Source: Torreya grandis (taxonomy: Eukaryota > Streptophyta > Pinopsida > Cupressales > Taxaceae). Taken from it: a DNA stretch of 64,000 nucleotides. The position numbers and the translations under genes are program-made. This document shows positions 1 through 13,309 of this stretch, one piece after another. Under the pieces are notes generated by a model. The model was not told the DNA's origin and ran no database searches. It saw only the letters and a program-made list of their open reading frames with translations. The stretch lies in contig JARHVA010005351.1 in assembly GCA_037957365.1 (NCBI GenBank), positions 839,501 through 903,500 of the forward strand, given 5' to 3'. Within the stretch, counting starts at the first letter, position 1. Each line of letters starts with the position of its first letter.

Positions 1-3000
1 CAATTCCATACTTTCACTTTTCAAACCTATTCACAATCTTTACTTATTCTTCAATCAAGCAAATCCCTTACCTAAGTATGTAGAGCTGTAGGTTACCTTT
101 TTGATTGTGTATAGGAGTTTCAAGATATCTCATTTATTAAAATGATCCTATCCTAGTTCTTGGAATTTTTTGAGGTTTCAATTAGTTTTTAATTATCTCT
201 CAAAAATATTTTACTAGTTCTTTCCTCAGGCTTGAAACTAATTGTCTAGACTGTAGCCTATATATGTTTAGGTGATTGTAGTGTCTGCTTGACAATGATT
301 TTGATTTATAAATTAGTCATCAAATTAATTATCCATATTAATAATTAAAATTTATTCAAGTCTTAAATTAGGATTCAAACCTATCTCACACACTACAATT
401 TCCTTATGCTTTTGTGACATCTAGTTGACTGTGTCATTCCTAGTTGATTGTATGTTCAAATATGGTGATTGTAGGTGACTATGCTCATTGCTAATATAGA
501 TTTTAAGGGGAGTAAATATATTATTTAAGACTTTAAAATTTATAATAAATTATTTTTAAACCTATTTTCATATTTTGAAAACATTCAAACTCCTCAACCC
601 CTCTTCTTACAAATATCTTAATGCATAACAACACACTGTTGTGTCCTTCCTAGTTGATTGTAGGTGTATAATTTAGGTTTGATTGTAGATAATTTGATAA
701 ATTTATTACCCTTATAAGTTTATTTTAAATCTCCTTTAATATTTTATACTTCACTATTATAATCTTTAATAAATCTATGTTTATCTCCAAACTCACAACT
801 TCCATTACACTCCCTCATATCCTTATGTGGTAACTTACATGCTAAATCAATTGAACGTGACTATTTTAGGTGGTCCTTTAATACCTGTATAGACTGAGTG
901 AAATTACCTTTACCATTATTTCCTTAGTTTAATCTCTTTTTTTATATAGCATCAGATTGTTATTGTATCAACTCATGACATCTTATAAGTTCTTGATTCC
1001 CACTAGTTCACCTTGTATATAAAAGCTCTTATGCTTAGAAGGTCATGTGCATTGGATTGACTATTGTACTTAGTTTTAGTGACCACTTTAGGATATTTTA
1101 TACCTCAAACTTATCTAACATCATTTTATATAGTCCTTATTTAAGTCATACCTATCATAAAATCCTCCAACCTACAAATAATCTCTTGCTTCATCTCAGG
1201 GAAGTCCACTTCTACATTAGACCTAACTGACTGAGCCAAAATGTATGGCTGTAGGTGATGATTTTGATGTTTAAATGAAACTATAAAATTCCATTCTACT
1301 TACCTCATGATCTCAAAATTCCAAGTGCTTGTTAATATCATTTGGGTTCTTAATGAATAATTACAGTTTTTAAAGCATCTCTACAACATAATACTTCGTG
1401 GAATAGCCCTATTGTCATGGTTGTAGGTGTATATGTGTTTGTGTATATAATGAAGGTTCACCAAACCATTCCACCTACCTTCATGTTCTAAAAATTCTAT
1501 AATGTTCATTGATCATTAATATCACTTGATTTTTGAAACTTTTAATTCACCTACCTTCATGTTTTAATAATATTAATCTTGAAGATATAGCTTGAAAAGA
1601 ACTATTGTAAGTGGGCATTAGATCTCTTTACATCCTCTATAAAAAAATATATGAAAGTCTCTTGAGATGACAAATGGAATGAGAAATGTGATGTCAAAAC
1701 CATTGAATAATTTGATAACCTTGCAACAAATTGGAGAGCCTTAAAATAACTTGATAAATATAGAGAATAAAACATTTGGTATTTACCTTAAAAATTACTA
1801 ACTTACCTTAAACTTTGTTAAATACTTTCATGTTCTTAAATAAATTTAGAACACTTTTAATTTTTACCAAACACCTTCTGAACATGTTTATGATGATTCA
1901 CAATCCTTGGAAGGTCTTACAATATGATACTCAGTCACACACAATCTTTTAGTGTTATTTAGGCATTAGAGGCTCTAGAGAGGTCTTTATATAATATTTT
2001 CATTGGGATTATTGAAGACCTTATGAGTATTCTTAAACAAAATCATGAATTCAAAACACACATCTTCACCTTTTGAGTCCTTGTAGATCTTATTACTTGC
2101 TATTATGTTCTTTTTAGCTTGCTCGTTAGGATTTTGAGCTCTTAAGATAGCATGGTACTTTGACCTCATATGAAACATCCTCTAGTGTAAAATTTAGAAT
2201 CTTTCACACTTTTTAAACCCATCAATATCATGATAACCTCACTAATATGTTTTTCACTCACTAAACATCTCATTATATCTATAACTATACCTTGTGGAAG
2301 GGTCAAATGACCAACCAAACTATCTCAAGAAAGATATTTTCAAGATGAATGTACCTAAAACTTTGATAGTATGAAATACATGTTATGTAAATGAAACATG
2401 ATATTGAAAAATACAATAAATAAATAAATATATCAATATATCTATATTGCTTGAAAGTTTCAAAATCTCAATTCAAGATAGGCAACTAGATTCCTATCAA
2501 AAACCACCTATCAAGGTAAATTATCTAATGATTAAAACATGAAAAAGGTCTTATTTACCCATAAAATAATATTCTTAAAAATATTTTCTCCATCTCTGAA
2601 GTGGAGAAACAAGTGCAAGAATAGACCCCTCTTAAATGAATAGGCCACAATGTTTTGATGTCAGTCTTAGTGATTTTCAAAAATAGTAAGACATAAATAT
2701 GCAAAAAAATGCCACTAATTTGAATATTACTAGGAACCTAAAAATTTCCAAAGTTTCAACTCTTAACTCTCTCCTTTTTCCATACCAAGCACTTCAAAAC
2801 TGCCCTTTTAAAGCTGCCAAGGAGGTCGATATGAGAAAAAAAATAGTTTTCTTCATTTTGAGACTTCAAATATATTCCAAATAATTTTTTTTACCTTTTA
2901 ATAGATAAATAAGGTCTTGAGGATGCCTTAAGCTCAATTTCACCTTGAATAACTATATGGATGGCCTTAAAATAAGACTATTGGTACTAAAACTTCTAGA

Positions 3001-3139
3001 ATCACTTGAAAAACCTAATGAAAATTCTATAAAATTTATCCATTAGATCTTTTTAAGCCTTAAAAATTACACCATATCCTAACAAGAAAATTTTTAAGTG
3101 GTAGGTGTGATAATTTAACTGATGAGGTCAAAATTGTCA
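1..3139 (+). repeat. 5' LTR of element TE1 (left end outside window)
   Basis: This segment is repeated in the same orientation at 8970-12244, with a near-constant offset of about 8.97 kb at the left end. Shared landmarks include the stretch around 61-90, the TATA-like block at 1016 and the tract at 2761-2775. Both copies end in the same block finishing gtca, at 3139 and 12244, and the sequences after that differ, as expected for an LTR inner end and an outer flank. Identity looks like roughly 80% by eye, so the insertion is old. The true left end lies before base 1. An LTR of over 3 kb fits Ogre/Tat elements. Confidence 0.8.
1016..1025 (+). promoter_or_regulatory. TATA-like box in TE1 left LTR
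   Basis: The sequence tatataaaag lies in a block that is also conserved in the other LTR (9974-9983), within otherwise diverged LTRs. It is followed by a shared stretch containing gcttagaaggtcatgtg. A TATA box here would place the U3/R border shortly downstream. This is an inference from sequence only. Confidence 0.4.
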
Positions 3140-3143
3140 ATAT

Positions 3144-3166
3144 TTTGGTGATTCAACTGAGAAACA
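3144..3166 (+). other. Primer-binding site of TE1 (Ogre/Tat-like, tRNA-Arg type)
   Basis: A few bases after the LTR end comes ttttggtgattcaactga followed by gaaac. Ogre and related Tat elements carry a PBS complementary to tRNA-Arg that reads close to TTGGCGACTCCGCTGGGGA. The site here can be derived from it mostly by C-to-T and G-to-A changes. It fixes the element on the + strand and supports the LTR end at 3139. Confidence 0.65.
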
Positions 3167-3759
3167 TGCCTACTATTCTTGAGAACCAAACCATTAACAT
3201 CTATTTAGATCTCAAAAGAACACTCTTGCACTCTAAAATAATAATGATTAGACCCTAACCAATGACCACTAATCTTGACTCAAGATAAGACAACTTCTTG
3301 CTCTTCAAAGACAAGAAAAAAAAGACAATAAAGCAAGGAAACTAGACTAGCAAAAAAAAAGTGCTAGTAAAGCACTTACTAAAATAAATGTAAGAAAACT
3401 AATATGCTTGATAAAAATTGGAGGAAATCTAAATATAGTATAACTAACCTTCAAATAATCCTCCTTCAAGATCAAAAGGAAAGTTTTTTGGATCACTTAC
3501 TTCTTGAGGTATGCAATGGTATATGAAATCACATTTGATTGATTTCTTACTTTGTTAAGCCTTCTTCTTAATTGAAAACACATTTTAAAAGTCTTGTAAT
3601 AAGTATAAATTATCAAAAATATCTCAAATGAGCAAATAATGGTCTTCTTCGATCTCTACCTTATTTAATTATTCTCTTTTAATAAATGGTCTCTAAGATG
3701 GTCAGTTATTGGTTTGTACGACTAATTAAATCATGAACTTCATAAGATAAATTAAAGTA

Positions 3760-5612
3760 GCCTACCTGGACCTTGGTATCCCTTGATGAATATCAACTTA
3801 TCCATCATTATCTCCAAAAGTAAGAGTTTGTTTTTTTTTGATAATTTGTGGCCAAAATTGATCCTCATTGTCTTCTAAGAATACATCAAGGTCTACAAAT
3901 GAGGTGAGAGGATGATAACCCATGTTGATTATCTCAACCAAATCACCATCTAGTGAGGTTATCTTTTGAGAAGGTAAATTTTCATGACTATCACTCTCTA
4001 GTTGTTGAATATCTCACAAAAACTACCTCTTATTCCCTTACTCAACACATAATCATTTAAGAAAAGTGAGTAACCTGATTCCAAAACTTCAAACAAATCT
4101 TCACTATGCTCTTGAATAGTATCATGGAGCTAAAAAAGGATTTAACTTCTCTTATTCATGCTCAATCACATCAAAAGGAAGATCTTGAAAAAATTCAACA
4201 TATTCATCTTCTAATGCAACCTATTCATCTAGTTTAAAATCTAGAATGACTTTGCTCTCACCAAGGGGAGTACCAATAAAGATTTATTCTTCATGAACAC
4301 TTTCCTCATCTTCACCACACTCTCCTTTAAAATCACTTTTAATTATAACTTATTCATTTATCCTCTATATAATAGGCTCCTCTTCAATAATAGATAATGT
4401 GAGATGGAAATGAGTGTGCTTGGGATTCAAAGGATTAATTTTTCAATTTGAGGTCTTGGGAATGGAATATTCTTGTAATAATGATTGGAGAGAGAGTAAG
4501 TTGAGTTATCCTATGAGTGATTATATTTATACCTCACCATTTCTTTCCTCACCATCATGATTCACTTCATAAAATTTAGGTGTAACCTAAATTCTATCCT
4601 ATTCAACAATCACTTCTTCCTCCCTTTGGATTTTTTCTTGAACTAACTTCCATGAGGGAAAAATTATAGGAACAATGTCTTGTTTGGGATCAAAATTTAT
4701 AAAAATCACCTCTTCTTATTTCTCCAAATACTTAACTACTTGGTTCCAAAGTAGGACCTTGAAAGTAGTAGGTTCACTTAGAGGTTGAATTGACTCTCTT
4801 AGAGGCTCCATATGAGAATATTCTATGACTTCATGAGGACAAGGAACACAAGAGGGCTTATTTGGTAATCATGAGGGTCTTTGAAGAGTGATGGGAGGAT
4901 TTTCATCCACAATACTTGGCATGGTAAAACCAAGAATCATAGCCCAAAAAGTCCTCCAATATGGAATAAGCTTGTTTTCTTTAGGAAGCATAGGTATAAC
5001 TAGAAGGAAACTTGGAAGACAAGAATATTGACCTAGGGTAAGAAGAGATAGTTGAGGTTGTTTGGGTTGGAGTAGTTGATTTTCCCACCTCACTCACGTA
5101 TCTACCCACTATTGGATCATGGTTCTCATTTCACATAATTAATAAGTCATGACATACTAATTTTATTCTCCATAGTCTACCCACCTATTTTTTAAGATCT
5201 ACACTATTTTCTTCATCTTCTCTATGATGTGAAAATGAATTTTATCCAATTATCTATCCCACACTCTCATCACCCCTTTAAAATTTAGAATATTTGGCTT
5301 GAATTAAAATAAGGATATGGTAGGGGAAACATGACTCTAAGATGGATATGGAGTAGTAGGAGGTGATTATGACTGATTCAAGTTATTATAAGGTGTTTGA
5401 GGCATATAATTAGGTTTATAGTGAAGCTGATAAGGGTCAGTATAAAACTGATACAAATCATCATAATCTTGACAAGATTGATCATAGGGCTGATAATAAT
5501 CTTGGTAAGATTGATTAATATTGTAATAAGGTTAATATTGATCATTATAGGGCTCATATGGATCATGAATAGGATGGTATAACTCATTACAAGGCTAAAA
5601 GTAAGTATATCA
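3760..5612 (-). pseudogene. Long decayed frame, Tyr/Gln/Pro/Asp-rich, antisense in TE1
   Basis: Not recognised. Read on the minus strand, one frame stays coherent from about 5612 to 4130 (about 490 codons), broken only by stop codons. A frame change near 4130 and another near 4000 allow it to continue to about 3760. The first part (about 5590-5380) is a low-complexity repeat of short units such as DPYEPYNDQY and YQDYYQPYDQS. Next comes a helix-like region with EKMKKIV and NRWVDYGE, then a Pro- and Glu-rich part with EVIEYSHMEPLRES and PSWKLVQEKIQREEE, then an acidic tail with KVILDFKLDE. Many stops replace likely Gln (TAA, TAG) or Arg (TGA) codons. It runs antisense to the PBS-defined element, just downstream of the 5' LTR. 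It could be an additional ORF of the kind known in Tat elements, a captured host gene, or the gag of an oppositely oriented insertion. Confidence 0.5.
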
Positions 5613-5639
5613 TAGAAATTTTCCTCATACATAACCATA

Positions 5640-8600
5640 AAATAATATTAAGATAATGAAATGAAAATAGTCTTACTAGGAAATTATACCTAGACTATTA
5701 TAAGCATTTCATTCAGATTGGATTCACTAAATAATTCATTAATAATGATGATATAGCTATAATTTCACCAAGACTAGTTGTAATCTATTCGATTGGACAT
5801 GCCAAAAATTATTGACTACTAGACTTACACCCTTATGAAGGTAATTTTAGGCTTTTATAGTCTAAAGTAACATAGAGATAATCCTAGGTTATGGGTGGCA
5901 TAATATATGGATTGAATATCTACATTATAATGGCTATCTCTTCTTGATGTATTAGTTAGGATCTCTAATCTACAGTACCAACTCGTAAGAGAAAAGGGAA
6001 GAAGGTAAACTAAAAGAAAAACCTATCTAACTGAGGTGATACACCAAAATGTGACCTAAACTTATCTAATATGCACTAAGAAGACTAAATAAGAACATAA
6101 ACTTGATTTCACTTCTCAAATGAGAGGTCTTCATACATCAATGTTTAACATAGAGGCTCAGTTTGATGGATGATCTAAGGTAACTTGTTGAATAGGTCTC
6201 TCAAAGACACTAAGGAAGGATTGTACTTGTAAATTATACAAGATAATTAGAGCACACTATGCAACCTATAAGGATGATCTAACACCTACAAATAGGTAAA
6301 GAGGAAAGGAAAATATGATAGGAAGCATGTACTATTGTTATCTATCAACTAACCATAAAAATACACTAAAATCAAGCTTTGAGGAGGCATGAATTTAGTC
6401 TTATTCATTTAAATAGGTAAATTAGATGTGTTGTATGATCATGGCCTTACCACAACTCAGGTTAAGTATTGTTTTAAATTCCAAACATTGGCTTACATAT
6501 AGATAATATGAGATAGGAGAGAGAAAGAGACAAGTCAAACCCAAAAATTAGGAAATTAAACCTTCACTTAGTCCTTCTCTAAACCCAACATAGCATTCCA
6601 TTAATATATCTCATCAACATTTATAAAAATGGAGTATAGGTTTAGGTGAGACATCTTTGGGAAGTTTATAGAGTCTTTAAAATTTATCTCTGGTCTTTGA
6701 ATAACACAACCTCCTAAATCTTTGCTTGCACACCCCTATATCCTTGGTCAAGAAGAGTCTTCCTTGAAAATAGGTCTTGATTATTGAGAGTATCTCATCA
6801 TGACTTGATATATTATTTATTTTAAACCTTATCCAAACCATTAATAATATCTTTCCATCATTCTTGGAATGGTATAAGCTCTTTGATTGCAAGTTTGGCA
6901 TTTTCAACATCTTAGGTGTTGGAAGGAAAGAAGGCTTTTTTGGAGTCTTTGAGACCTTTTCAAAATTTTAATCCTTATTACATACTTTAATTAAATTATT
7001 TAAACTTGAGATGGGTTTGGAAGGTAATAAATAACTTTATAAAGCTTATTTAATAGATCTTATGTATCAATTTAGTGTTTTGACCCCTTTGAAAGCTCAT
7101 CTTCAACATGACGTATAAGGGAAAGTTAAGTTTTTAATCAAGACCATAAAATTATTCCATGTATGGTATAAAAAAATCATACCAAAAATATTAAAAGACA
7201 TTTTAAGACAACAAACACTAAAAAAGACTTTGATTTGGTACCAAAACCTTGAATTTCTTCTAAAATCCTTATAGCCCTCCAAAAAGGTAAAGATCCTTAT
7301 CTATAAGAGTCTAGAGATGAATATGGAAAAATGAGAATAATATTTTAAACCTTATATCCTCTTAAATATCCACACAAAATTTCATGATCAGATTCTAAGT
7401 GTATAGGTACTTTTCAGCTCATTCTCTTTCCCAAATTAGGCCTAATTAGCCCTCCTAACCCTATAAAGTATAAATATTTCTCCTAGGAGATCCCAAAGAT
7501 TTGAAACCACCAAAAATAATTTTATTCACTTTCCATATGATAATATCAACCTTAATTTCAATTTTTGGGTCCTAAGACTCTGTGAAAGTATGCAAACCAA
7601 AAAATCACCTTCCCACCTAGTCTCATTTTAAGCTTGTTTAGGACTGCCTTAGAAAATAGGCCTAGTTTGATCACCTCTAGAATATAATATAAATATTTTT
7701 GGACATTATTTAATATTAAAACTCCTAAATAAATTTATCCCATGATTTTTAAGTTCTCCCCTTATCAAAACACCTAAAAAAACCAAAAACATGAAAAAAT
7801 AGGGCATTTGTGGAAATCCGTACAAGTGACATTATCATGAAAGTACATTTTAAAAACCTCCTTGGAGTCTTAAAAAACATACAATAGTTTTAAGGATAAA
7901 ATTATGTTATTATATGTTTATTTTAAGTCTATTTTCCTTGAATGGTCACAATCAGGGTTTTAGAAGGGTTTAAGACATGTGTAGGGTCTTAACAATTATT
8001 TGTAAAGATGGGATGTCCAAAAAACCTAATTAAAATTTAAAAAAATTATTTAATAAACTAATTATTTATAAAAAATTTATCAAATCCCCATTAAAAGTGT
8101 GAGAGATGGTACAACTATTTTAAGTTGTTCCTCTTGTGGCTTGCTTAGAATTCTTGAGCTTTGAGAGAGGTCTATTTTGAATTTTGAATCATAAAATTAT
8201 ATATTATGATTAAGATAGGTTCATAAACCTATAAAAAATCCCTCAAAATTATTATACATTCTATTTAAGTCCTTTTTACCCCATTATATGCACTTGGTAT
8301 ACTAATAAAGCATCTTGGCATTTAGAGCCTATCTCCTCTTGATAGCCCTCAAGGGAATTTGAAACCTAAGTGTTTATGTATCCTAATAGTATATATAAAC
8401 CTTTAATATTAATTTTAACTTCCTAAATACTCTCTATGAACTTTAAAATTCTTACTTTGTGCCTAGACCTCAAACAAGCCCCTTTAGTCTCAAGACTACT
8501 CCTAGATAAAGAGTGGGCAAGGTCTGAGATAAAATAATGGATATATCCCATATTTGTATGATTTTTAAATGAATATTAAAATATTTTAAAACTCATTATA

Positions 8601-8969
8601 ACCCAATTTACCAAATTTTAAACCCTCAACATGCTTATAAAACTCTCAAACATCAATTTTCCTCAAGATTAGTTGGGCCTGCCTGTGTGAAAAGAGCCTA
8701 GGAAAGTTATCTTAGATTTAAGACCTATTAAGTGACTTAACCTAAAAATGAATCTCATTATCATTTTTTATATATTTATTGAAATTAATTTATTAAATTT
8801 ATACCATAATTCACCTCATAAACAAGTTTGGAACATTGTTCTTCAGTAATGAGGGTATCTATGCCAATTAGGCCTACTGACCCTAGAGCTCTTAAACTAA
8901 ATATTTTATTGGTCCACATGACTAAAGTTTTATAAATAAAATCATAAATTTAATTTTAAAAAACCTCTT
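5640..8969 (+). other. TE1 interior without recognisable coding sequence
   Basis: No protease, reverse transcriptase, RNase H or integrase motif was found on either strand. Similar phrases around a ggcctaatt-like core recur loosely near 7440, 7660 and 8870, so part of this stretch may belong to the LTR, whose left edge cannot be fixed because the first LTR is cut by the window. The short minus frame at 6677-6910 matches nothing I know. TE1 as seen lacks pol and would be non-autonomous. Confidence 0.5.
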
Positions 8970-9973
8970 CACTTCCATAATTTCACCTTTAAAACCTATT
9001 CATAGTCTTATCTTATTCTTTAATCAAGCAAAACCCTTACCTAAGTATGTAGAGCTGTAGATTACCTTATTAACTATGCATAAGAGTTTCAATATCTCTC
9101 CATTACAATTATCATCTAATATTTATTGGTATTTTTTGAGGTTTAAATTATTTTAAAATAATCTATTAAACATACTCTGCTAACTCTTTCCTCAAGCTTG
9201 AAACCAATTGTCTAAACTGTAGCCTACAGGTGCTTAGGTGACTGTAGGGTCTTCGTGACTGTGTTTTGGATTTAGAACCTCATCATCACATTAATGATAC
9301 ATATTGGTACTTTAAATTTATTTAAATACTTAATTATTCTTAAAAACTATCTCACAGACTATAAATTTATTATGTTTTGTGACATCAAGCTGAATCTGTC
9401 ATTCCTAGTTGACTATATGTGCATATAGGGTGATTATAGGTGATGATGATCACTTCTAATGTAAAGTTTGATAGGGGGAATATATAATTTAATAATTTTA
9501 AATTTATAATACATGGGTTTTAAACCTATCTTCATATTTTTAAGACATCTAAAATTCTCAAAACTTCTTCTTACAAACCTCTTAATGCATATCAACACAC
9601 AATTGTGTCCTTCCTAGCTAACTATAGGTGTATATTTTAGGTTTGACTGTATCTCCTTCTAGAATTTTTTTTACCCTTATAAGGATATTTAAATATCCTT
9701 GAATATCTTATACTTCACTATTATAATCTTAAATAAATCAATGTTTATTTCCAAACTCACTACCTCTATTACACTCCCTCATATCCTTATGTGGTATCCT
9801 ACATGCCTATCAACTAATTATGACTATTGTAGTGGTCCTTTTGTACTTGTACATATTGAATTAAATAAAATTTTAATTTATTTACTTGTTCAAATCTCTT
9901 TTTATATATCATTATATTTTTATTGTATCAACTCATGACATCATATAGGTTCTTGATTCCCACTAGTTCACCT

Positions 9974-9983
9974 TATATAAAAA
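9974..9983 (+). promoter_or_regulatory. TATA-like box in TE1 right LTR
   Basis: The sequence tatataaaaa is the counterpart of the box at 1016-1025 and is followed by the same conserved block. Retention in both copies supports a former LTR promoter. Confidence 0.35.
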
Positions 9984-11762
9984 GGCTCTTATGCTTAGAA
10001 GGTCATGTGGGCTATATTGACTATTGTACTTGGCTATAGATGAAAAATTTAGGATATTTTATACCTCAAACTTATCTAAAATCCTATGGTATATTAATTC
10101 ATGAATTCATACTTATCATCAACTCTTCCAACCTAAAATCAATCTCTTACTCCATCTCACAAAAGTCTACTTTTGCATTAGACCTAACTGACAGAGCCAA
10201 AACGTATGGCTATAGGTAGCTATTTTGATGCTTAAATAAAAATTTAAAATGACATTGTAATTAACTCATCCTCTCAAAATTCCAAGTGCTTTTTAATATA
10301 ATTTGGGTTCCTAATGAATAGTTTCACCTTTCAAATCATCTCTACAACATAATACTTCTTGGAATAGCCCTATTATCATGGTTTTAGCTGTAGATGTGTC
10401 TTCATATAGACTGAAGGTTCACCACACCATTCCACCTACCTTCATATTATCAAAATTATATAATTTTCATTTGTCATTGATATAACTTGATTTATCAAAC
10501 TAGTAATTCACCTACCTTCATGTTTTAACAATATGGCTCTTGAAGATATAGCTTGAGAAGGAGAATTGTTGTAAGTGGTCATTAGCTCTCTTTACATCCT
10601 CTATACAAACTATATGAAATTATCTTGAGATGACTAATGACATACCAAATGTGAGGTGAAAACCAATTGAATAATTTTAAAACCTTGTAACAAATTGGAG
10701 AGCATCAAAAGAACTTGATAAATATGGAGAATAAAGTGTTTGGTATTTACCTAAAAAATTGTTAACTTACCTTAAAATCTACTGAATAGTGTTATAAATA
10801 ATTTTTATTCATCATCTTCATGTAACTTAGAGTTAAAATAAAAACTGTCATCTTCTTCAATAAGATTATAACACTTAGAAGGTTTATCAATTACCTCATG
10901 AACATGTTTATGATGATGCACAGTCCTTTGGAAAGTCTTACAAGATGATAACTCAGTCACACATAGTATTTTAGTGTTATTTAGGCATTAGAGGATCTAT
11001 AGAAGTATTTATCTCATATTTTAATTAGGAATCTTGAAGACATTATGATCATTCTTAAACAACATCATGAATTCAAAATAAACTTATTCACCTTCATTAG
11101 TCCTCATATCTCTTATTACTTTCCATTATTTTCTTTCTAGCATACTTGTTAAGCCTATAAGAGAGATTTTGATTTCTCAAGAGAGTGTGGTCATTTGAAC
11201 TCATATGGAACATCCTATAGAGGAAAATTCATACTTTTTCATCCTTTAAAAACTCATCAATATCATAATATCTTTAATAATATTCCTATATCTACAACTA
11301 TAGCTTGTGGAATGACCAACCAAGCTATCTCAAGAAAGAGATTTTTAAGATGTAAGTACATAAAACTTTTTTGGGATGAAATACATGTGTTTTAACTAAA
11401 ATATGTGCTTTAAAAATACTAAAATCAAATACATTTTATTGATATATCAAGATTGCTTAAAATTTACCAAATCTCAAATCAAGATAGCCAACTGGTTTCC
11501 TATAAAAAAAATCACCTTATCATGCAAAATTAGATGATAAATAAAAAATAAAAAATGTATTATTTACCCCTAAAACCATTTTTCTCCATAGAGCTCTGAA
11601 GTGGAGATAGGTTCAAGAACAAACCCTTTTTAGATGAATAGGCCATAGTGAACTGATGTCACTCGGTGATTTTTCATAAAGAATAAGCCATTAATATGAA
11701 AAATAATTATAATTATTTAAATATTATTAGGACCCCTAATAATGGCCAAATTTTCATCTCCT

Positions 11763-11882
<120 letters not shown>

Positions 11883-12299
11883 TTTGTACCAAGAACTTGA
11901 AAATTGGCCATCTAGAGCTTCCAAGGAGGTTGATATTAGAGATAAATATCAATTTTATTCATTTTGAGACTTAAAATATATTTCAAATATTTTTTTTACC
12001 TTTTCATGGACAAATAAGGTCCTTAAGATCCCTGAAACTCAATTTCACCCTGAAGAACTATACAGATGGCCTCAAAATAGGCCTTTTGGCATTAAAAATA
12101 GTAGAGTAACTTGAGCAACCTGAAAAAAATGAAGTAAAATGTATCCATTGGATATTTTTAGGAATTAAAAACTACACCATTTACTTAAAATAAATTTTTC
12201 AAGTGGTAAGGGTAACAACTTGGCCTGTGAGGTCAAAATTGTCAACAAGTACCTCTTCCACCCATTCCACAATATAAGCACTAGAAATAGGTGTAGGCT

Positions 12300-12580
12300 T
12301 ATAAAATCTTGATTTATTATCTTATTTATTCACCAATTCCTTGAAATACCCAAATTTTACTGAATATATCATCCCATCACCTATATTTTCCCCATGTAAT
12401 CTCAGCACCATAAACAAAATAGAGTCCTTACCTATATCATACCCTTGAATGAGAATATGATCCTCAAGTAGATTCCCTATATATAAAGTCATTGATGTCC
12501 TATAGGTATCCATTATGAAAGTTATAATATCCCCTTAGGATAAACTAAAATATATATCAGATACACCCAAAGGAGAAGGG
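12300..12580 (-). pseudogene. Ubiquitin-fold-like gene fragment
   Basis: On the minus strand a short open frame (12513 to 12322) reads GNLLEDHILIQGYDIGKDS and then ILFMVLRLHGE. This resembles the C-terminal half of a ubiquitin fold, which in ubiquitin reads GKQLEDGRTLADYNIQKES then TLHLVLRLRGG. In-frame sequence upstream (to about 12580, with one stop) reads DIYFSLS and GDIITFIMDTYRTS. That recalls the first ubiquitin-like domain of plant type II phosphatidylinositol 4-kinases (gamma), where a dyad of such domains precedes the kinase. Sequence after the RL motif, KFGYFKELVNK, would then begin the next domain. No kinase part is visible: the fragment ends against the TE1 LTR near 12245. Identity rests on memory of family motifs. 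A ubiquitin-like domain is likelier than the exact family. Confidence 0.4.
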
Positions 12581-12849
12581 TTTTCCCAGAGTAGATATGG
12601 ACTATAAGTTTTTATCCTACATGCTTTTATTTAAATGACTTGTTAGTAATAAATTTATCAATATTTTTGTATTATTTAATTTTTATAAAACTACTAAAAA
12701 ACCTATGTTCCTTGCCTTTGACACTATAAAATATTAAAAAATAAGTCATAGTACATGTATATGACCTTCATAAGTGTTTATATCCCCTTGTTACATCAAT
12801 AATGATGAACCAACATATCCACTAAGCAAACTTAAATATGCAATGTAGG

Positions 12850-13300
12850 CCTTTCCTCTATTTTGTAGGGATAACTATTCATCTAGTCTAATATCCACTC
12901 TTGCAAAGTTTCCAAACTTGTACAATCATTGAGAATGTTGGTAAAAGTCACCTAATCCACTTTAACCTATACACATTTCATTTTATGAAATAGCTCCAAA
13001 GAGTCCCTTCCATGACCATTCTTCATGAATCCTACAATCATGGCCATCCATGAAATAATTTCTCATTTGGGAATTTTGTCAAATAGTGTTTGTGCATCCT
13101 CAAAGTTGTCAGACTTGGTACATCCATCAATCAATATATTCTAGGAGAAAAAAATTATTAAAGCATTTTTTCAATCATTTGGCATGAAATATATAGACTC
13201 ATAACAAAATGGGCTAATTCATTGAAGTGGCACACTATTCCAACAAGCCTAGCCATGGTGACTCCTTCTAAAACCACATCAAGGTCATTCTTCTCTACTA
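12850..13300 (-). pseudogene. Pentatricopeptide repeat (PPR) protein fragment
   Basis: Minus-strand translation shows successive PPR motifs of the plant PLS type. About 13290-13175 reads VTMARLVGIVCHFNELAHF, matching the usual VTMxxVLxxCxxLxxLxxG stretch. After a short break it continues NILIDGCTKSDNFEDAQTLF, then DKIPK, a stop, EIISWMAMIVGFMKNGHGRD and SLELFHKMK, then VTFTNILNDCTSLETLQ. These match NALIDMYAKCG, LFDxMPxRDVxSWxxMIxGY and VTFxxILxAC motifs. PPR proteins bind RNA in mitochondria or plastids. Only two to three motifs survive, with stops and one frame disruption, and no start or C-terminal E/DYW domain. This is a broken piece of a nuclear gene, perhaps captured by or stranded between retrotransposons. 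It lies on the same strand as the ubiquitin-like fragment about 270 bp away. Confidence 0.75.
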
Positions 13301-13309
13301 GAATGTATA

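Noticed and set aside
5378..5638. Open minus-strand 86-codon hydrophobic frame that could be called a membrane protein
   Set aside because: It is the out-of-frame reading of the Tyr/Gln/Pro repeat. The meaningful frame is the shifted one, which extends for over 1.4 kb.
3140..8969. TE1 in minus orientation, which would make the Tyr/Gln-rich frame a sense gag
   Set aside because: The Ogre-like PBS follows the left LTR on the + strand, and no purine-rich tract stands beside that LTR on the minus strand. The possibility is kept as an alternative in the feature entry only.
12300..12580. A functional polyubiquitin gene
   Set aside because: Only one damaged domain-like unit is visible, without tandem copies, and key positions differ from ubiquitin. 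A decayed ubiquitin-like fragment is the most that can be said.
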